From Eimeria necatrix (lineage: Eukaryota; Apicomplexa; Conoidasida; Eucoccidiorida; Eimeriidae), in contig NW_013654478.1 in NCBI RefSeq assembly GCF_000499385.1, positions 62,001-126,000 on the forward strand: DNA of 64,000 nucleotides, written 5' to 3'. The stretch's first letter is position 1, and every line of letters begins with the position of its first letter. The notes beneath the pieces are model-generated. The model was not told the DNA's origin and did no database searches. It was given only the letters and a program-made list of their open reading frames with translations. A program made the translations under genes and the position numbers. Below, piece after piece: positions 49,657 to 61,600 of the stretch.

Positions 49657-51176
49657 TCAACACGTATAGAAAACAACATTTTCTGCGGCAAGCGAACACA
49701 AAGAGATGAGCGTTTTTCTATATTTTTCAAGGGTGAGCAGCCCGCATGCCTGCACTTGAATTTGACAAGCTGCAACTACGTAAATAGAAAGACCGTAACT
49801 GTCATGGAGCTTACAGGCCATTAAGGCAGGAACAGCGAAAATAGGTACACTAGTGCACGAAAGGTATATTTGTTGAAGCTGCAGTGCTGTGGGCGGTAGG
49901 CTTGCAGTCGCAAAGCTCAAGCGACTCACGTTGGGCCATCTGGAGCAGAAAGAAGGAGAGAAAAGTAGATTAAAACCTCCGAAAGATAGTGGGGGCAGCT
50001 GATATACGCAAAGAGGGGTCCTCGTGGGATCGTGTAGGGACCTCTCCAGTCGGAGCTGGTGGTGCTGCTCCTGCCTTTCAAAGTGTTTCTGCGAGGGTTC
50101 CTACTGCTGTTTGTTTGGCTCTTGCGTCTTTTCACGCTCACCGAGACACCATCCGCAGCATCAGTTTCCTGGTCTGCATTGCCTCCGCAGTTCCGTAGGC
50201 TGACTTCCCGAGCTCCTTGTCGCCGTAGAGTAGCAAGAGAGATATGCGATGCCATCTGAAGCATAGTACGCCAGGCTTCAGCAGCTGGAACGCAAGCTAC
50301 ATCGAAAGCAACAACAAAATAAGCTTCAAATATTCTGCGTGAGCCATTGGTAGCTCGAAAGAACCTTCATAGATCCCACAAGGTCTCTGGTTGCACGGCA
50401 GCTACGAAGAGGGCCAGCTGCAGACTCGCCTGCAGCAGACTAGAGGTAACCCAAAGCCCTACAGATGCCCCGTCTTGCAGTAGTCGAAGTTGATGGCGGC
50501 GTTGCGCCGCTAACATAAAAGCTATAGGAGTCGCAACATAATACCTGCACGGATGCAATGCCAAAAGCGACACCTGCTATTCTAGGGGTCTGCGATACTC
50601 AGGAGGAGCCCAACTGCCACTCCGACGCTGCAACCAGCGCATTCAAATAGCATCAACAAACGGAATGTCTCATACAGACAACAGCAAGTATAGTGCTTTA
50701 AGCAGTAGCACTACCAAACCTTACGTGCAGCCAAAGACGTAGGCGAAGAGATGCATACGAGAGGTTCCGTCGGATGCTACCAGCAGTAGCTGCTCCCCAA
50801 ATCGACGCAATAAGTGCAGCATCAACAGTAAAAGCGGCAGCAACAGGCGTACTTCTTGCTGCTTTAGAAGGCCCAACAGGCAGCAGCAAGTGACAAAACT
50901 GCCAATGGCATAAAAGTCGAGAAAGCGGCGTTTACTGCAGTCCTTTGATTGAAGCCACTTTAAAAGACAGACGCGCTGAGTGCTGCCTTTGCATTGCTGC
51001 TTTTTCTGACACAGTTTGCCGTGGGTGGCAAACGATGAGAGGATAGGCCATCGTGAGGCTGCTGCGGCTGCTGCGGCTGCTGCAAGGAAGTACAGGCACA
51101 GCAACAGCCTCACACTGTGCTCCGAAACACTGAGGAAGGCAAAACTTTTAATGCTACTTGCCTCTGCAGGCGACAT
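49657..51176 (-). CDS. Steroid 5-alpha-reductase / polyprenol reductase-like membrane enzyme (3' end unresolved)
   Basis: Likely the SRD5A3/DFG10 type, which reduces polyprenol to dolichol in the ER for N-glycosylation. Exon 1 (51176-50725) has a hydrophobic Ala-rich segment, then SSFATHGKLCQKK and SKRRFLDFYAIG, matching the family's F..YGK and PKRWF.HFYV.G. A second exon near 50544-50390 has YYVATPIAFMLAAQRR. A third, about 50296-49930, has WRTMLQMASHISLATLRR and YTIPRGPLFAYISCPHYLSE, matching the conserved IP.GD.F.YVS.PNYLAE signature. About 35 Ser/Arg-rich residues interrupt the region between these two blocks. The exon 2/3 phase and the C-terminal exon(s) below 49930 could not be closed. 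Specificity for polyprenol rather than a steroid is inferred from motif similarity only. Confidence 0.6.
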
Positions 51177-51465
51177 TGCCCAATGCAATTGCAGTTTTTG
51201 TTGCTGCCCAGTTGTTGCCGGTCCAGCAGCTGCTGCAATTCCTTCTGCGGTAGTTACGCTGTTCTGTTACAAGCTGTGAAGCTTTAGGTCGACACCACTT
51301 GCTCTTGCTGTGAGCGACCTGCGGGCTCCGGTGCCTCCATTATCCGTAGCCTTCAATGCGTAGACGGCAGGGCTGGGGGCCCTCGCGAGTTCCATGTGCT
51401 TTTACTGAAGGGAAGAGGATTCGCGAACGTCAAGCTCCACAGAGACACAACATTGGACAAAAGTG

Positions 51466-51892
51466 TTACACAGCCAAAGATTGTATTTCTCCGCCCTCTA
51501 GGCCCTTCTTGGCGATTTGCATGATGCGCCTCTCGCTAGTCAACTGCCTAGCAGGGTTCCCCTCTACATTTCCAGAGCGAAGAGCGGCCATGTGCTTCTG
51601 TACTTTTGAGACAAAAGAACGATGCTGCTTTTGTTTCCGCACTAAGCCGTCCTCGGACAAATTATTCTCCGGGGTGGAGTATTCGATGAGCAACGGGGCC
51701 CCACTCCACTGACGGGTCTTCTGGACAACGTTGATTGCTCCCCGGACAGTGTGGATGAAATCCTGATGTCTTTACAGCATAACTCTGGATATTTCATAGA
51801 AAGAAGTGGCATCGAGCTCGTGTCTGGAATGTGTGGAGCGCCTGCTAGCGCAACCGCCGCCCCGAGGCCCTCACCTGTCCCTCTCGGGCCAT
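51466..51892 (-). CDS. Conserved-looking small protein, 104 residues, unknown function
   Basis: Two exons: a micro-exon 51892-51875 (ATG plus five codons, MAREGQ) ending at a strong gtgagg donor, and 51762-51466, in phase 0. The second exon encodes a dense, non-repetitive, basic protein: DFIHTVRGAINVVQKTRQW, ENNLSEDGLVRKQKQHRSF, MAALRSGNVEGN, RRIMQIAKKGLEGGE. Composition and the clean junction argue for a real gene. I do not recognise the family. No signal peptide or membrane helix is visible. The terminal codons gct gtg taa also contain a weak gtaaca donor, so a further exon is possible. It begins 228 bp from the ATG of the RS-rich gene on the opposite strand, suggesting a shared promoter region. 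Confidence 0.6.
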
Positions 51893-52119
51893 CGGGGCAA
51901 ATATAGTATGACTCAAGAATTTCCCATTGTTGTTTGGGGGTGAGGGGACAGTTATTACAAGACGAAGCTGCCTTCACCGCACTGTTTGCATTCATAGGTA
52001 TTCTTGTACTGGGTTCCTCGCTGGACAGCAAGCAGCAGTTGTGGCTTCCCGTAGTCTCTACCTTTCTGTACAGACACATATATGCGGCATTACAGACTAG
52101 AGCTTTGGGCGATGCATTT
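51893..52119. promoter_or_regulatory. Short divergent intergenic region (putative bidirectional promoter)
   Basis: 227 bp between the ATG of the 104-residue gene (-) and the first in-frame ATG of the RS-rich frame (+). No named element is visible. The role is inferred from geometry alone. Confidence 0.3.
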
Positions 52120-52980
52120 ATGGCGACTTACGCTTCCCCCACTAGCCGCGGCTCGCCGCGCCTTCCTCCGGCCGAGAGCAGTACAACCAGTCCAACAAAC
52201 ACAGGCGCAGGCAGGAGGCAAGGAAGCCCCATAAAAACACAAAATAGCAGTTGCGGCCTCCAACTGAGCAGTAAAGAGTGCAGCTGTAACCGGCCAGATG
52301 AGTGCAGCTTCAGCTTCGACAAAAACAGCGGCAGTGCCACAGGAGAACATCATGCAAGTATGGACTCCCGTGGTTCTCCCCTCAGTAGTGCCTCAGATGA
52401 AATCGTCATCATACCTTCTCGTTCTCAGAGAGGTGCCTCTTCCAGATCCGTAGCTTCTGGAGCCACGCACGTCCGCCACAGAACAGAAAGACGCAGCAGG
52501 AGCTGTGCCAGCACCAACAGCCGGGATGAAAGAAGCATTAAGACGGCACAGTCGCGCAGACGCGCCCCGAAGAGACGCATGTATGGCTGGGAATGTAACA
52601 GCGACAGTAGCCGTAGCTCCAGCTGGTACAGCAGCAACAACAGAACAAAATGTAGGCGGCGCAAGCGGAGTCCGTCCTTCCACGCTTACCAGCGCAGAGG
52701 TCGCGGCAGCATAAGCCGGAGCAGGAGTCGGAGCCGCAGCAAAGACAACAGGGCAGCACGCAGCAGTAGCAGTAGCAGAAGCATCAGTATCAGAAGAAGC
52801 ACGAAGAAACTCAGCAGCGGCACGGGACGAAGCGGCTCATGGCGGTCGCACCGCAGCCGTAGGGATAGCAGAAGGAGTTCGTCATCTTGTGAGGCTTTTC
52901 TTCTTTTCTGGAGCTCCGCTGTTGCTGGTGACTCTATTTTGTTCGTTCTTGCCGTTGTTAGAGGCTCAGTTGCTTCTTGA
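52120..52980 (+). CDS. RS-rich (serine/arginine-rich) hypothetical protein
   Basis: An uninterrupted frame of about 286 codons from ATG 52120 (MATYASPTSRGSPRL) to 52980. The middle and C-terminal two thirds are Arg/Ser-rich, including SISRSRSRSRSKDN and IRRSTKKLSSG, as in splicing-associated RS domains. No RNA-recognition motif is present. The last 30 residues turn hydrophobic (LLFWSSAVAGDSILFVLAV), which is odd for an RS protein and may mean the true exon ends earlier or that this is read-through of an intron. The frame remains open upstream of the ATG. AGC repeats generate Ser by default, so part of the signal is compositional. Confidence 0.4.
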   Translation: MATYASPTSRGSPRLPPAESSTTSPTNTGAGRRQGSPIKTQNSSCGLQLSSKECSCNRPDECSFSFDKNSGSATGEHHASMDSRGSPLSSASDEIVIIPSRSQRGASSRSVASGATHVRHRTERRSRSCASTNSRDERSIKTAQSRRRAPKRRMYGWECNSDSSRSSSWYSSNNRTKCRRRKRSPSFHAYQRRGRGSISRSRSRSRSKDNRAARSSSSSRSISIRRSTKKLSSGTGRSGSWRSHRSRRDSRRSSSSCEAFLLFWSSAVAGDSILFVLAVVRGSVAS

Positions 52981-54851
52981 TGTCGCTCCTTGTGTGTGCA
53001 GGTTCCAACGAGTCGTGGGTCACGCCCCAATCTTTGCCCAGTGCCTCACCCACTTCTGCCTTTGTCGTTTTGTCATAATTGCAAATAAAAATTGGAAGAA
53101 GGGCTTGCCCTGGACCTCCTGTACACTTTATATCGGGCGCCATAGGCGCCATAATGTTTCTCTAACTGGGCGGATTCCATCCAGGGCCAGAATGGCAGAT
53201 ATTCTGTGCTAGAAAATCAATTAATATCTTCTTGCTCATCAACATCCTTGTCTCTCAGACTTTTGCACTTCCTTTTTGGTCTTGCATCTATGCTGCTGTT
53301 ACTGCCGTTGCTGCTGCATGGGTGTTTGCCGGATGAAGCATGAGCGCTGCTACGGCACTCGAGGTCTGAGGCAGCAGCTGGGAGGCAAGGCGCACCAGCT
53401 GCCGCCTTCCCCACAGTGTGCGGTCTCTAAGTCGCTGCTGCTGCTCTGGCTTCTGCTGCTGTTGCTGCTGCTGCTGCTGCTCAGCATGCATTCTTTGTCT
53501 GGAACGCACACACGGGGTTATTTGTTGGTTTTCGTCCCCCATCCGGTCTCCTGACCCATTAAACTAACCGTAAAAGCATTCTCTCTTTTGTTCTCGCAGA
53601 TGAACTGTGAATACTTTTGCTTCCGAAATAGCTTTCCTCTTGGTCTGTTTATGTGAAGTGGATTTTATGGCCTTTCTCTATCCCCGTTTGCATCTCCTGA
53701 GCAGTGCTTTACGGGAGCTTTGAGTTGCCTCTTCGTGCCTGTGTATTTGTGGGCCCACCCCACGTCGGCCAGTCTGGGTAGATTGCGTACACATAAATCG
53801 CGCCTTCACCTGCGGCCCTTTCCGTGCCGCATTGCTTCAATTTCTGCCGTTCATTGACTCTACTTCGTGCAGTGCTCGTTATGCCCCTAACTCTGCAACG
53901 CTTGTTTCTCCTTGTCTCAGACGATCCAGGCAATCCCCACCACCCGATCGCGCCAACCCTCTCTTTGCTGCTCACGACCCAAGCGCATACACTGTCAAGT
54001 GTGACTTCGTAGTACCCTTATGCATGCAAGGGCTTGAGAGTTAAGACTAAGGTTGGGCAGAGGCAGCACGGGAGGGCGCTGCCGTTGTAAACTGCAAGTT
54101 TTGGGACCAGTCGCACGAGGGCCTTTAGGTACTGTTCGCGTTCGTGTGTATGTTTATTTTGCTGGCGTCCTTACAGCACACGGAGGCATCGGCGGCGCAG
54201 CAGGAGCCCCCGTAGCTGGACTCATGATAGGTAGGGGACCCCTACTGGTCACTTCGTTAGGCAAACCCTTCTGTAGAGAAGGGCAGGCCATCACGTTTAG
54301 CTGAAGCTGAGACGCTGCGCTGCCAATGCTGTGACTTGCTGTTGATATGTCAATCAGCTCTTTCTATGGCTGTGGCAAAACAGAAGAGGGACCTACAATA
54401 GTTTTAATTCCCCAGAACAAGCAGGTTGTGCTCTGGACGTTTTATCACATATATAACATTCGATGGCTTGTAAAGGAGCAATAGCACAATGGAGGCTTCA
54501 TGGTTGTTGCAGAATTTCAAACGTGACACTTGGATGTCTCCATTAAATACAGTAATGAGCTGCTCGGGGTGTGTTTCTTCTGCCTGTATCCAAAGGTTCG
54601 CGATTCGGAGCTTGTCGCCCCAAAGACGAAGGCCCCAGGCGCCTATGTGGGACACGCGGTTAGGGCAGTGGAAGTCAAGGGCCGGGGTACGTGAGAAGCA
54701 AGGGCGCTCACAACGTGACTTGTCGGGCTGTTGTAGCTAGACACCGCTAGCTTTATTTGGAAGGACTTCAAAGGTAGTGTAGTTCGCGAAGAAGCATCAT
54801 TCAGGTGCAATTTGTAGTTCTGCAATTCTGTGTATATGCACAAAGCATGCG
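52981..54851. other. Gene-poor region with (CTG)n tract
   Basis: A CTG/GTT run at about 53434-53482 dominates. On the minus strand an ATG frame (53542-53288) reads this as poly-Gln, and a shifted frame ends with DARPKRKCKSLRDKDVDEQ before a stop at 53217; these might be two parts of one small gene but no acceptable intron joins them. A minus-strand frame 54404-54634 is compositionally plausible but unrecognised. Confidence 0.35.
53217..53542 (-). CDS. Possible small nuclear protein, two unjoined frames
   Basis: ATG at 53542 opens MGDENQQITPCVRSRQ, a poly-Gln run and RDRTLWGRRQLVRLASQ. The C-terminal KRKCKSLRDKDVDEQEDIN before the stop at 53217 looks like a basic nuclear signal with an acidic tail but is in another frame. 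The only GT-AG pair between them would leave a ~40-nt intron, short for this genome. A frameshift, a missed exon or chance are all possible. Confidence 0.2.
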
Positions 54852-55278
54852 ATGCACTTGCTAGCGTTTATCTTACGCGCGAGCAACGGACAGGTAAGCT
54901 GCAAAATGCCAACTTTTCTGTTGTGCTTTATCGTGTTCCTATTCAGGGAGTGTACATTCCGCCAACTCCAGAAGAGCTGCAAGCAGCTGAAGGTTTTCAG
55001 CGTACTTTTCGGTAAGCGCCTGCTGCCCCTTTCGCTTTACCGCTCACAGTCGTTCCTCGTTGCACCTGGGCGGCTTCTTCATTCCCTGTCGTTGGCATTG
55101 TCTCTGTTCTCGCATGCGTCCCTGTTTGAAGATTTGCCAGCCTCCCATCGTCAGCCTATTCCCTAGTGTGCCTGTGCCGACGCAGAGAGAAGGAACAGCA
55201 GACGCGGAGCACCTCAGCTATATCAGGCTGTCCTTCTTCTCACCGACAGCGCTCTCCCTCTCTGGAACGACGCTATGA
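54852..55278 (+). CDS. Small orphan gene, at least two exons
   Basis: Exon 1 54852-54893 (MHLLAFILRASNGQ) ends in cag with a gtaagc donor. Exon 2 54947-55011 follows a pyrimidine-rich ttcag acceptor in phase 0 and encodes GVYIPPTPEELQAAEGFQRTF, then a gtaagc donor in phase 2. Both junctions are strong and the exon 2 peptide is clearly protein-like. The third exon is ambiguous: acceptors near 55057, 55140 and 55154 all give open frames, two ending at 55278 and one ending near 55306 in RSPSLERRYERG. I recognise no family. Confidence 0.4.
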
Positions 55279-55306
55279 GCGGGGCAGTCCCGTCTACGAG
55301 TAATTT

Positions 55307-58300
55307 CGCCCCTTGGAATCGTGAGTATACTGACTTGATCATTTCCAGCTCGCCTGTTGTCAGCGTTCAGGAAAACAGGGATTTTGAGCCAAGATACCAC
55401 ACCTCAGCTCCCCAGCATATATGCAGCCTGTTTGACGTACTGCTATATGTGCAATTTGAATTATGCTTCAACCGAAAGGTGGGCCTTCGAGTCGCAGTCT
55501 TGCCGCGAAAGAACATGATGCAAAAATGCTTTCTGGGAAGCTCTGCCAATGGCTAGTGAAGACTTGTGAAACCAGAAAGCCACGAGCACCGCCCATGAGT
55601 CATTGCCGGATATAGACTTCTAAAGCGAATGCGTTTCGGGAGCCTTTTTATAACTCTCTTCACGTTCCCGTGTTTAACGAACACATACCAAGAGGACACA
55701 AAGGTCTGCTCCTTTCCGCAGCCTGCATATGTCCCGCATTAGCAGTTGATGCGCTCTTGGCACATCTGCTTTCGCTCGTTGGAATATATCGGCGAACCAA
55801 CGCTTGTAATTCCGAAGCAAAGACAGGCCCAGGCTTCAGAAGTGGTTTCAACTCCTGCTGCGTACGTCAATTCCGCCCTTCCCACCTACTTAGGACTTAG
55901 AATGCATCCAACGCCGTTTAAGCTCGTTGCGAAGCCTCTCACATACGGATTACGCTATAGCGCATCCGTACTGACACTATTTTGGCGGCAGAACTTATAG
56001 TTGACGGCGCCTTTCCATGAGCTATCTAGTAGGTTTTACACGCAGTTCGCCTGACAATTGATGGTGGAACTGTATTGCGCACGATGGTCTACAACACGAC
56101 GTCCAAATTTGCCATGCTGCTAACCAGCTCCTCCACGGATGAGGGAAACCCACCTCGCACCTGATCGTACGGTGCAGGGTCATCTTATTTTTGAAAGTAC
56201 ACCCAAGAAGTCCCCGGGCGTCAGTGCTCTCAGCCAGACCCACGGCATCTTAACTATGTGGTGAGCACTTTGCGGCGCTAAATTCTTTTTCATAGCACCA
56301 TAAGCAAGTTATGACAACTTAGTTCACCCGCCGGTGTCTCGTTAAAAAGTTATACAGCATCCGTACGATTAGAGCGTCCCTCTCCTCGGAGCGACACCTG
56401 GCAAGCCTGTTAGCATGCAGTTCGTGTTTAAGCAAATCCGTGGATTTGTGTCCTAGAAAAGTGCAATTGGACGGATGTACGCTAGCCCTTGAACTGTATT
56501 CACGATATAGAGCCAGTAAACAATGGCCACGGTGCATTCATCGCACCTGAGCTACTCGACCTGTATACCAGCACAGCGAACGATATAGGTTCGAAGGAAA
56601 GAAAAATGTGTATTTTTGACTGAAAAGAGGGAAAACTTTTTGGGTGAAAGGTTTTTATGAAGAAGGCAGCAGCTGCAGCCCCAAAAGTGTTTCTCCTCTT
56701 TGCGAACGCCCCACAGCGGTCTCCGCGTGTGGGGAGCAGCGGAGTAGTGAGATTACCAGTGTTTTCTTTATTCTGCACCATTGTTGGACACAGATCCTTT
56801 GATTTTTTATCTTAACGCTTTCAGAGGCCATATAGGCCGCGTAGCATCTTTTGGACACCAAGGGGGGTTGGCTGCTTCAGTGTATGCCTACTACTGCGTG
56901 TGCGAGCAACTGTCATTTCCACAGCAGTAGCATGCTAAAAGAGGCATTCACCTCTTTTCTGGTGCTTTTCCTTACTGCATTCAGGTTTTGGCATGCTCTC
57001 CGTTTCTCTTACCATTTGTCTTGTCTGTGGTGAACGGGCAGGAAGCTGCAGCTGCCACTCAGGCGCGTGTCGTATTAGCTGTTTTGAAATGGGTGTACTG
57101 CATTTGTCTCTGTGCGCCGCACTTTGCAATGCCTTGGGCCCGCGTTCATCGACCTAGGGTTCTATAGGGTGCGGAGAGCAACAGCGGGTCATTAAAGGAT
57201 TAGCTTGCGGCTCATTCGCCACCAATGCACTCGACGGTTTTCGTCTTGTGTTGCGGTTCGTCTCGCTTTTACCGTCGGAGTCCCGCGACACTGCTTTGCA
57301 CCAGCGTGTTGAAACGTGTGGCCGCAGGTCGGCAGTAACTGGAGAGGACTATCGAGACTCTGTGACACCGTAGTGACTCTGTGACACTGCTCATGTATTA
57401 TGTGGACGGCGATGTCCACGAGAGGCCAGGGCGGTCTCCTGCCAATCCGTACCGCGGGAGGAAACCCCAGGTGACGTTTAGGCGTAACGGGACCACGATG
57501 TGGGCGGTTCAAGGGGCGCAGGCGCTACGCACGAACCGTGGGCGTTCAGTGTTGGGAACTGTGGTTGCATCTTAAGTTAGCAAAATGTCACGCGTCGTTG
57601 ATCCGTCTGGTCCCTGTATTTCTGCAACGCTGCGCAGCACAGAGAAGTAGCAGAGGTGAATTGGGTGTCCAAGAGCGTTGATTGCGACTCTTCGACATTC
57701 AGAAGCCCGGTGCGACGCTGGAAGGTAGCTGCCCGTATGGAATGAGCGTTGCTCGCTGTGGCCGTACGTGCCCAATTAAGACAGTGAATTGAGCTCCCCA
57801 CAGTCGCACATGAGGAGTTGCAGTCGCTATGTTTGGTTCGACCGTTGTGGCAGAACGTCGTCTCGCCGGCATGTAAATGGCCTGCATTCGATTGCCTCGC
57901 TTGGGTCACGACTACAGTAAAACACTACTTAGCGCCGACTGTAGTCGAGCGGAGCTCCGACATTTTGCTGCGTGACTACAAGGTGAAGAGCAAAATAACT
58001 GCAATATATGCAGTCAGGCATACCGTGCATTAGGTCTGGGGCGCGGCGGGTGTCTTCCTCCTAGGGTAAAAGACAGAGCTCACGCCGCCGCCAGTGTAAA
58101 AAAAAGCGATTATACGCTGCAGTGCATGCATGCATGCCGAGCATTCATGCCCCGGGGGAGCGGCTTGAGCAGACGACCCGATGAGTCTCTAACGGGTCCT
58201 TGTCACCCCGATCTGATTCTCCACAGAAAAGAGACTGCGTCGGGATGCTTGCCCCCACTTCTGCTTAACTAGCACAAAGCTCCCTTGGCACACAGACATC

Positions 58301-58682
58301 TGACACCGACTCTCCCTTTGCAAGCTCACACCTAGCTCAAATCGATTCTTCCGCACAATCATGTCACAGTAAACGTTGGTGAAACAGTGGGGGGTGCCAC
58401 ACTGAAGTTCAAAACTTCGCATGGCATAAGCCGAACCCTACGAACTCGTGGCGGGTTCCATGGCGAGAGAGCTCAAAAAACACGAATGAAATGAAGATAA
58501 ATTCCTGAACGGGCTGGGACATCGCGAGCGGCGAAGTGTTACATTTTCTAGGTGGGTCCCCTATGTTCTTGTGCAGTCCTGTAGCGAAAACCCACAGTAG
58601 GGACCAACATGCCGCGTTAAATCAAACTAGAGAAACTGGGCGACCACACTACGCCACACACATGATGGGATCAAAAAAATAC
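55307..58682. other. Gene-poor region
   Basis: More than 3 kb with only short open frames. Some (for example 57192-57512 and 57577-57909, minus) are Cys/His/Arg-containing but match no domain I can name. A gcatgcatgcatgc run lies near 58125. It may hold further decayed elements, but none could be supported. Confidence 0.35.
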
Positions 58683-61600
58683 TCAAGCGCTAACCGCTGC
58701 TGGTACATCCGCCTCTAAAGGAAATCCACGCGCTTTAAGTTCCTCCGCCAGCCGAGAAAGGAATGTGTCATCAGGGTAGCCGTAGTGCAACACACCTGAA
58801 TGGTTCCGAAACAATTGTGGCCTCACAGCACTCAGCAACCCCAGGTGGCTCGCAAGCTTTCAACAAACAGCCGGGTCTAGGCCCAGTGCACACTGTAACG
58901 GTTACCCGAACTGTCTGCTGTCAAGGAACAATGCAATGACCCCATCCGTTGTTATTGTTACTACAACAGTCCCTCAGTTTTTATACAGAGCTGTATCCCC
59001 GAGGCCGATGTATGTATTCATGTGCAGGCCTACACAGACCGGGAAATGAAGAGCCAGTTGACGCGTGATGCACGCATCAACTCCCCGACAAGCCAGCTCA
59101 GCAAGCGCAGGAACTAAGCAAAACAGGTGCTATGACAATTCTCACCGCCAGAGACGCTCGTTTTGTGGTGGATGCCGTTCCAAACAACCACGTTTGACTG
59201 CCCCGACGTCACACTGTCGCCAACAGTGAAAATGTGACCCTATAGCAGCAGCAGCATTTTATCGGATGTAACAAATAACGGTAGGTCTCTGTATTTTGGA
59301 AGGTCACAGCATCCTACGCTGCTTCCGCTACATGCAATATCAGTAAACAGAGAAAGAATTGAGGCGGAGCCATCATTTTCAAACCTTGACAAAAGCCTGA
59401 ATAAGGAGCCTCAGTAGTCTCCGTCCCATCAAGCAATCCGGCAAATATGCCTGTCTCCTCGCTCCAGTGAAGGGGATGCTGGGTCGAGCATGTCTTTCCG
59501 TCTGTATACCCCCGCTGACAATATAGTCAATAATAATTGTCCCTGAGCCGTCAAGCACCACGTTAGTTCCTTATCAGCTGCATCAGCTGCACCAGCTGCG
59601 CCAGCGTTAAACGCGAGGCCAACGTCACCGACTGAAACTGCAGTAGCACAGCTGCGGCAGCACTGGCAACTACGTTGCCCTCATATACATGTTTTTAGTT
59701 GCAGCCGCAGCCGCCTCACCTTCGTCTGGGTGTCCTGCAAGTAAAGGTCGATTGCATATCCTCCATTTCATCTTCCCTGGAATCCGTACCAGCAAAGAGC
59801 AGCGTGTCGTGGCACGGAGAGCCACATACAAAGAACAATAGTACAATTGCATAAACGCGAAGCAACAGCAAAAGTAACTGCAGCAGCAATAGAAGCTATA
59901 GTTCTCCAGGAAGCAACAGCAAAAATAACTACAGAAGCAGTATTAGCTAGTGTCCTGCAATAGCAGCTGTAATACTACAATCAACTACAGAGCTGCAATG
60001 CTCACCTGGTGGGCAAGGGCCGTTGCCAGGCAGCTGCAGAACGTTGCACGTCGGACAGTAGAACCCTCCTTTCGTGCAGCTCTGTACGTACATGCGGATG
60101 CACTCGGTGTGAAAGTGGTGGGAGCAATTTATCAGACGTACAACCTCTTCTTTATTACTGTCAGGAAACTTTGACCCTGTATCCTGTGGACTGTTCATAT
60201 CGCAGTCGGCGTTACTAGACGGGTCGGCTTCGCTCTCGTTCGGCGAAGCCGCGATAGTAGAGCAAGCAATTTTGCTGTTGCTTCGTCTTCTGTTTCTACT
60301 GCTTGTGCCGCTGATATCCTTGGTATCCCTGCTGCTGCTACCTCCGCTACTGCAGCATTTTTCGTCTTTGTCCATGTTTGATCGGCGTCGCTGCTTCTTT
60401 TTCTTAGATTGCTGCGCATCCGTCGAAGGGGCGGTTTCTTCGTGCGCCAAATTGTCAAGGCAGATGACGCACGTGTCGTCAGGAACCTCTGCACAAAACA
60501 TGCAGGTTGAAGAGGCAAAAACGACTGGGATGTTTGGTTCATCTTATCTTGCCGCACGAGAGGAAGCACGACGAAGTCGTTTCAGCATGTTGAATGCGAA
60601 CTGGAATTCTGCGCAGGCGGTGCTGAATATGCATAGGCTACCTGTGTGGGCAACCGATGTTAGAATAAGAAGCTATCAACGTGCGCAGTATTATTCTAGA
60701 GAATTCATGGACTGACCGTGCCCTTCTACTACAACTAGGGAAGCATCAAAGTCATCAGACTCTAACCACTTCCTATGGCCCTTGCAGATGGCTTCTCCCG
60801 ATTCTTCAGTGCCAACTTCAAGGGAAGGCAGCGAAAAGGAATGCTCCTTTGAGTCCCCAGGTTTTACTGCTTCTGCCGAGTCATTCAATGGTGCTTCTGC
60901 AACGAGCTCCGTGCGCATGATCTGTGTACACAAGCATTCACGAATTACGAAGCAACACAAATGCCAGCCTTCATCTGCTAATGCGCCACTCGAGCACTCC
61001 ACCTGGTGGGCGCTCAAATCCTAACAAGTGCTTAGAGTGGGGCATGATTAACCAGCCTCCCGTGGTTGCATGCTGCTGCCCTGTATCAAACAACTGGAAG
61101 ATTGACGGCGGATTCTATGGTAACTGTGAACCCTATTTGATATTCTCCAACCACAACGAAGGATTACATCACGAGCTCAGAAGCAAGCTGGGAAGAGACG
61201 CAGCAGCAAAATCTTGCCTCTCTCTGACTGCCGGTATTGAAGCTCTCCCGCATTGTGATGATGTCAGTATAATGAACATGCCCTGTACGCTGATTCTCCC
61301 AGGTCAGCACGAACGCGCTAGGGTTCCTCACGCCTTGCAATGACTCCTTCCATAGTGCTTCTAGGTGTACTTCCACCTCCGGAGGAAACCTGAGAGTGTT
61401 CAACAACGCCTGAAAGACAACTGCAAATTAACAGTAGTGAGCTGTACATTTTAAGAGGGTCTCTGCTAGCCTACGCACTTCGAAACGCCTGGCACATGAG
61501 ATGCGTACTTCAACGTGTCTGCCGCCACACTCCGCAAGCCCAACAACGCCTGTTGTCCTGTCGCTGTTAGGTTCACTTGCGAATTACAGGTAAAAATTGA

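Noticed and set aside
53276..53554. Plus-strand poly-Leu frame over the (CTG)n tract
   Set aside because: Composition is fully explained by the trinucleotide run; no start context or domain.
54404..54655. Minus-strand frame with WGDKLRIANLWIQAEE
   Set aside because: Composition is plausible, but there is no real ATG, no family match, and only a weak acceptor; kept as a remark in the gene-poor region.
57192..57909. Cys/His-containing minus-strand frames suggesting an integrase zinc finger
   Set aside because: Spacing of Cys and His does not fit HHCC, and no catalytic DDE pattern is visible.
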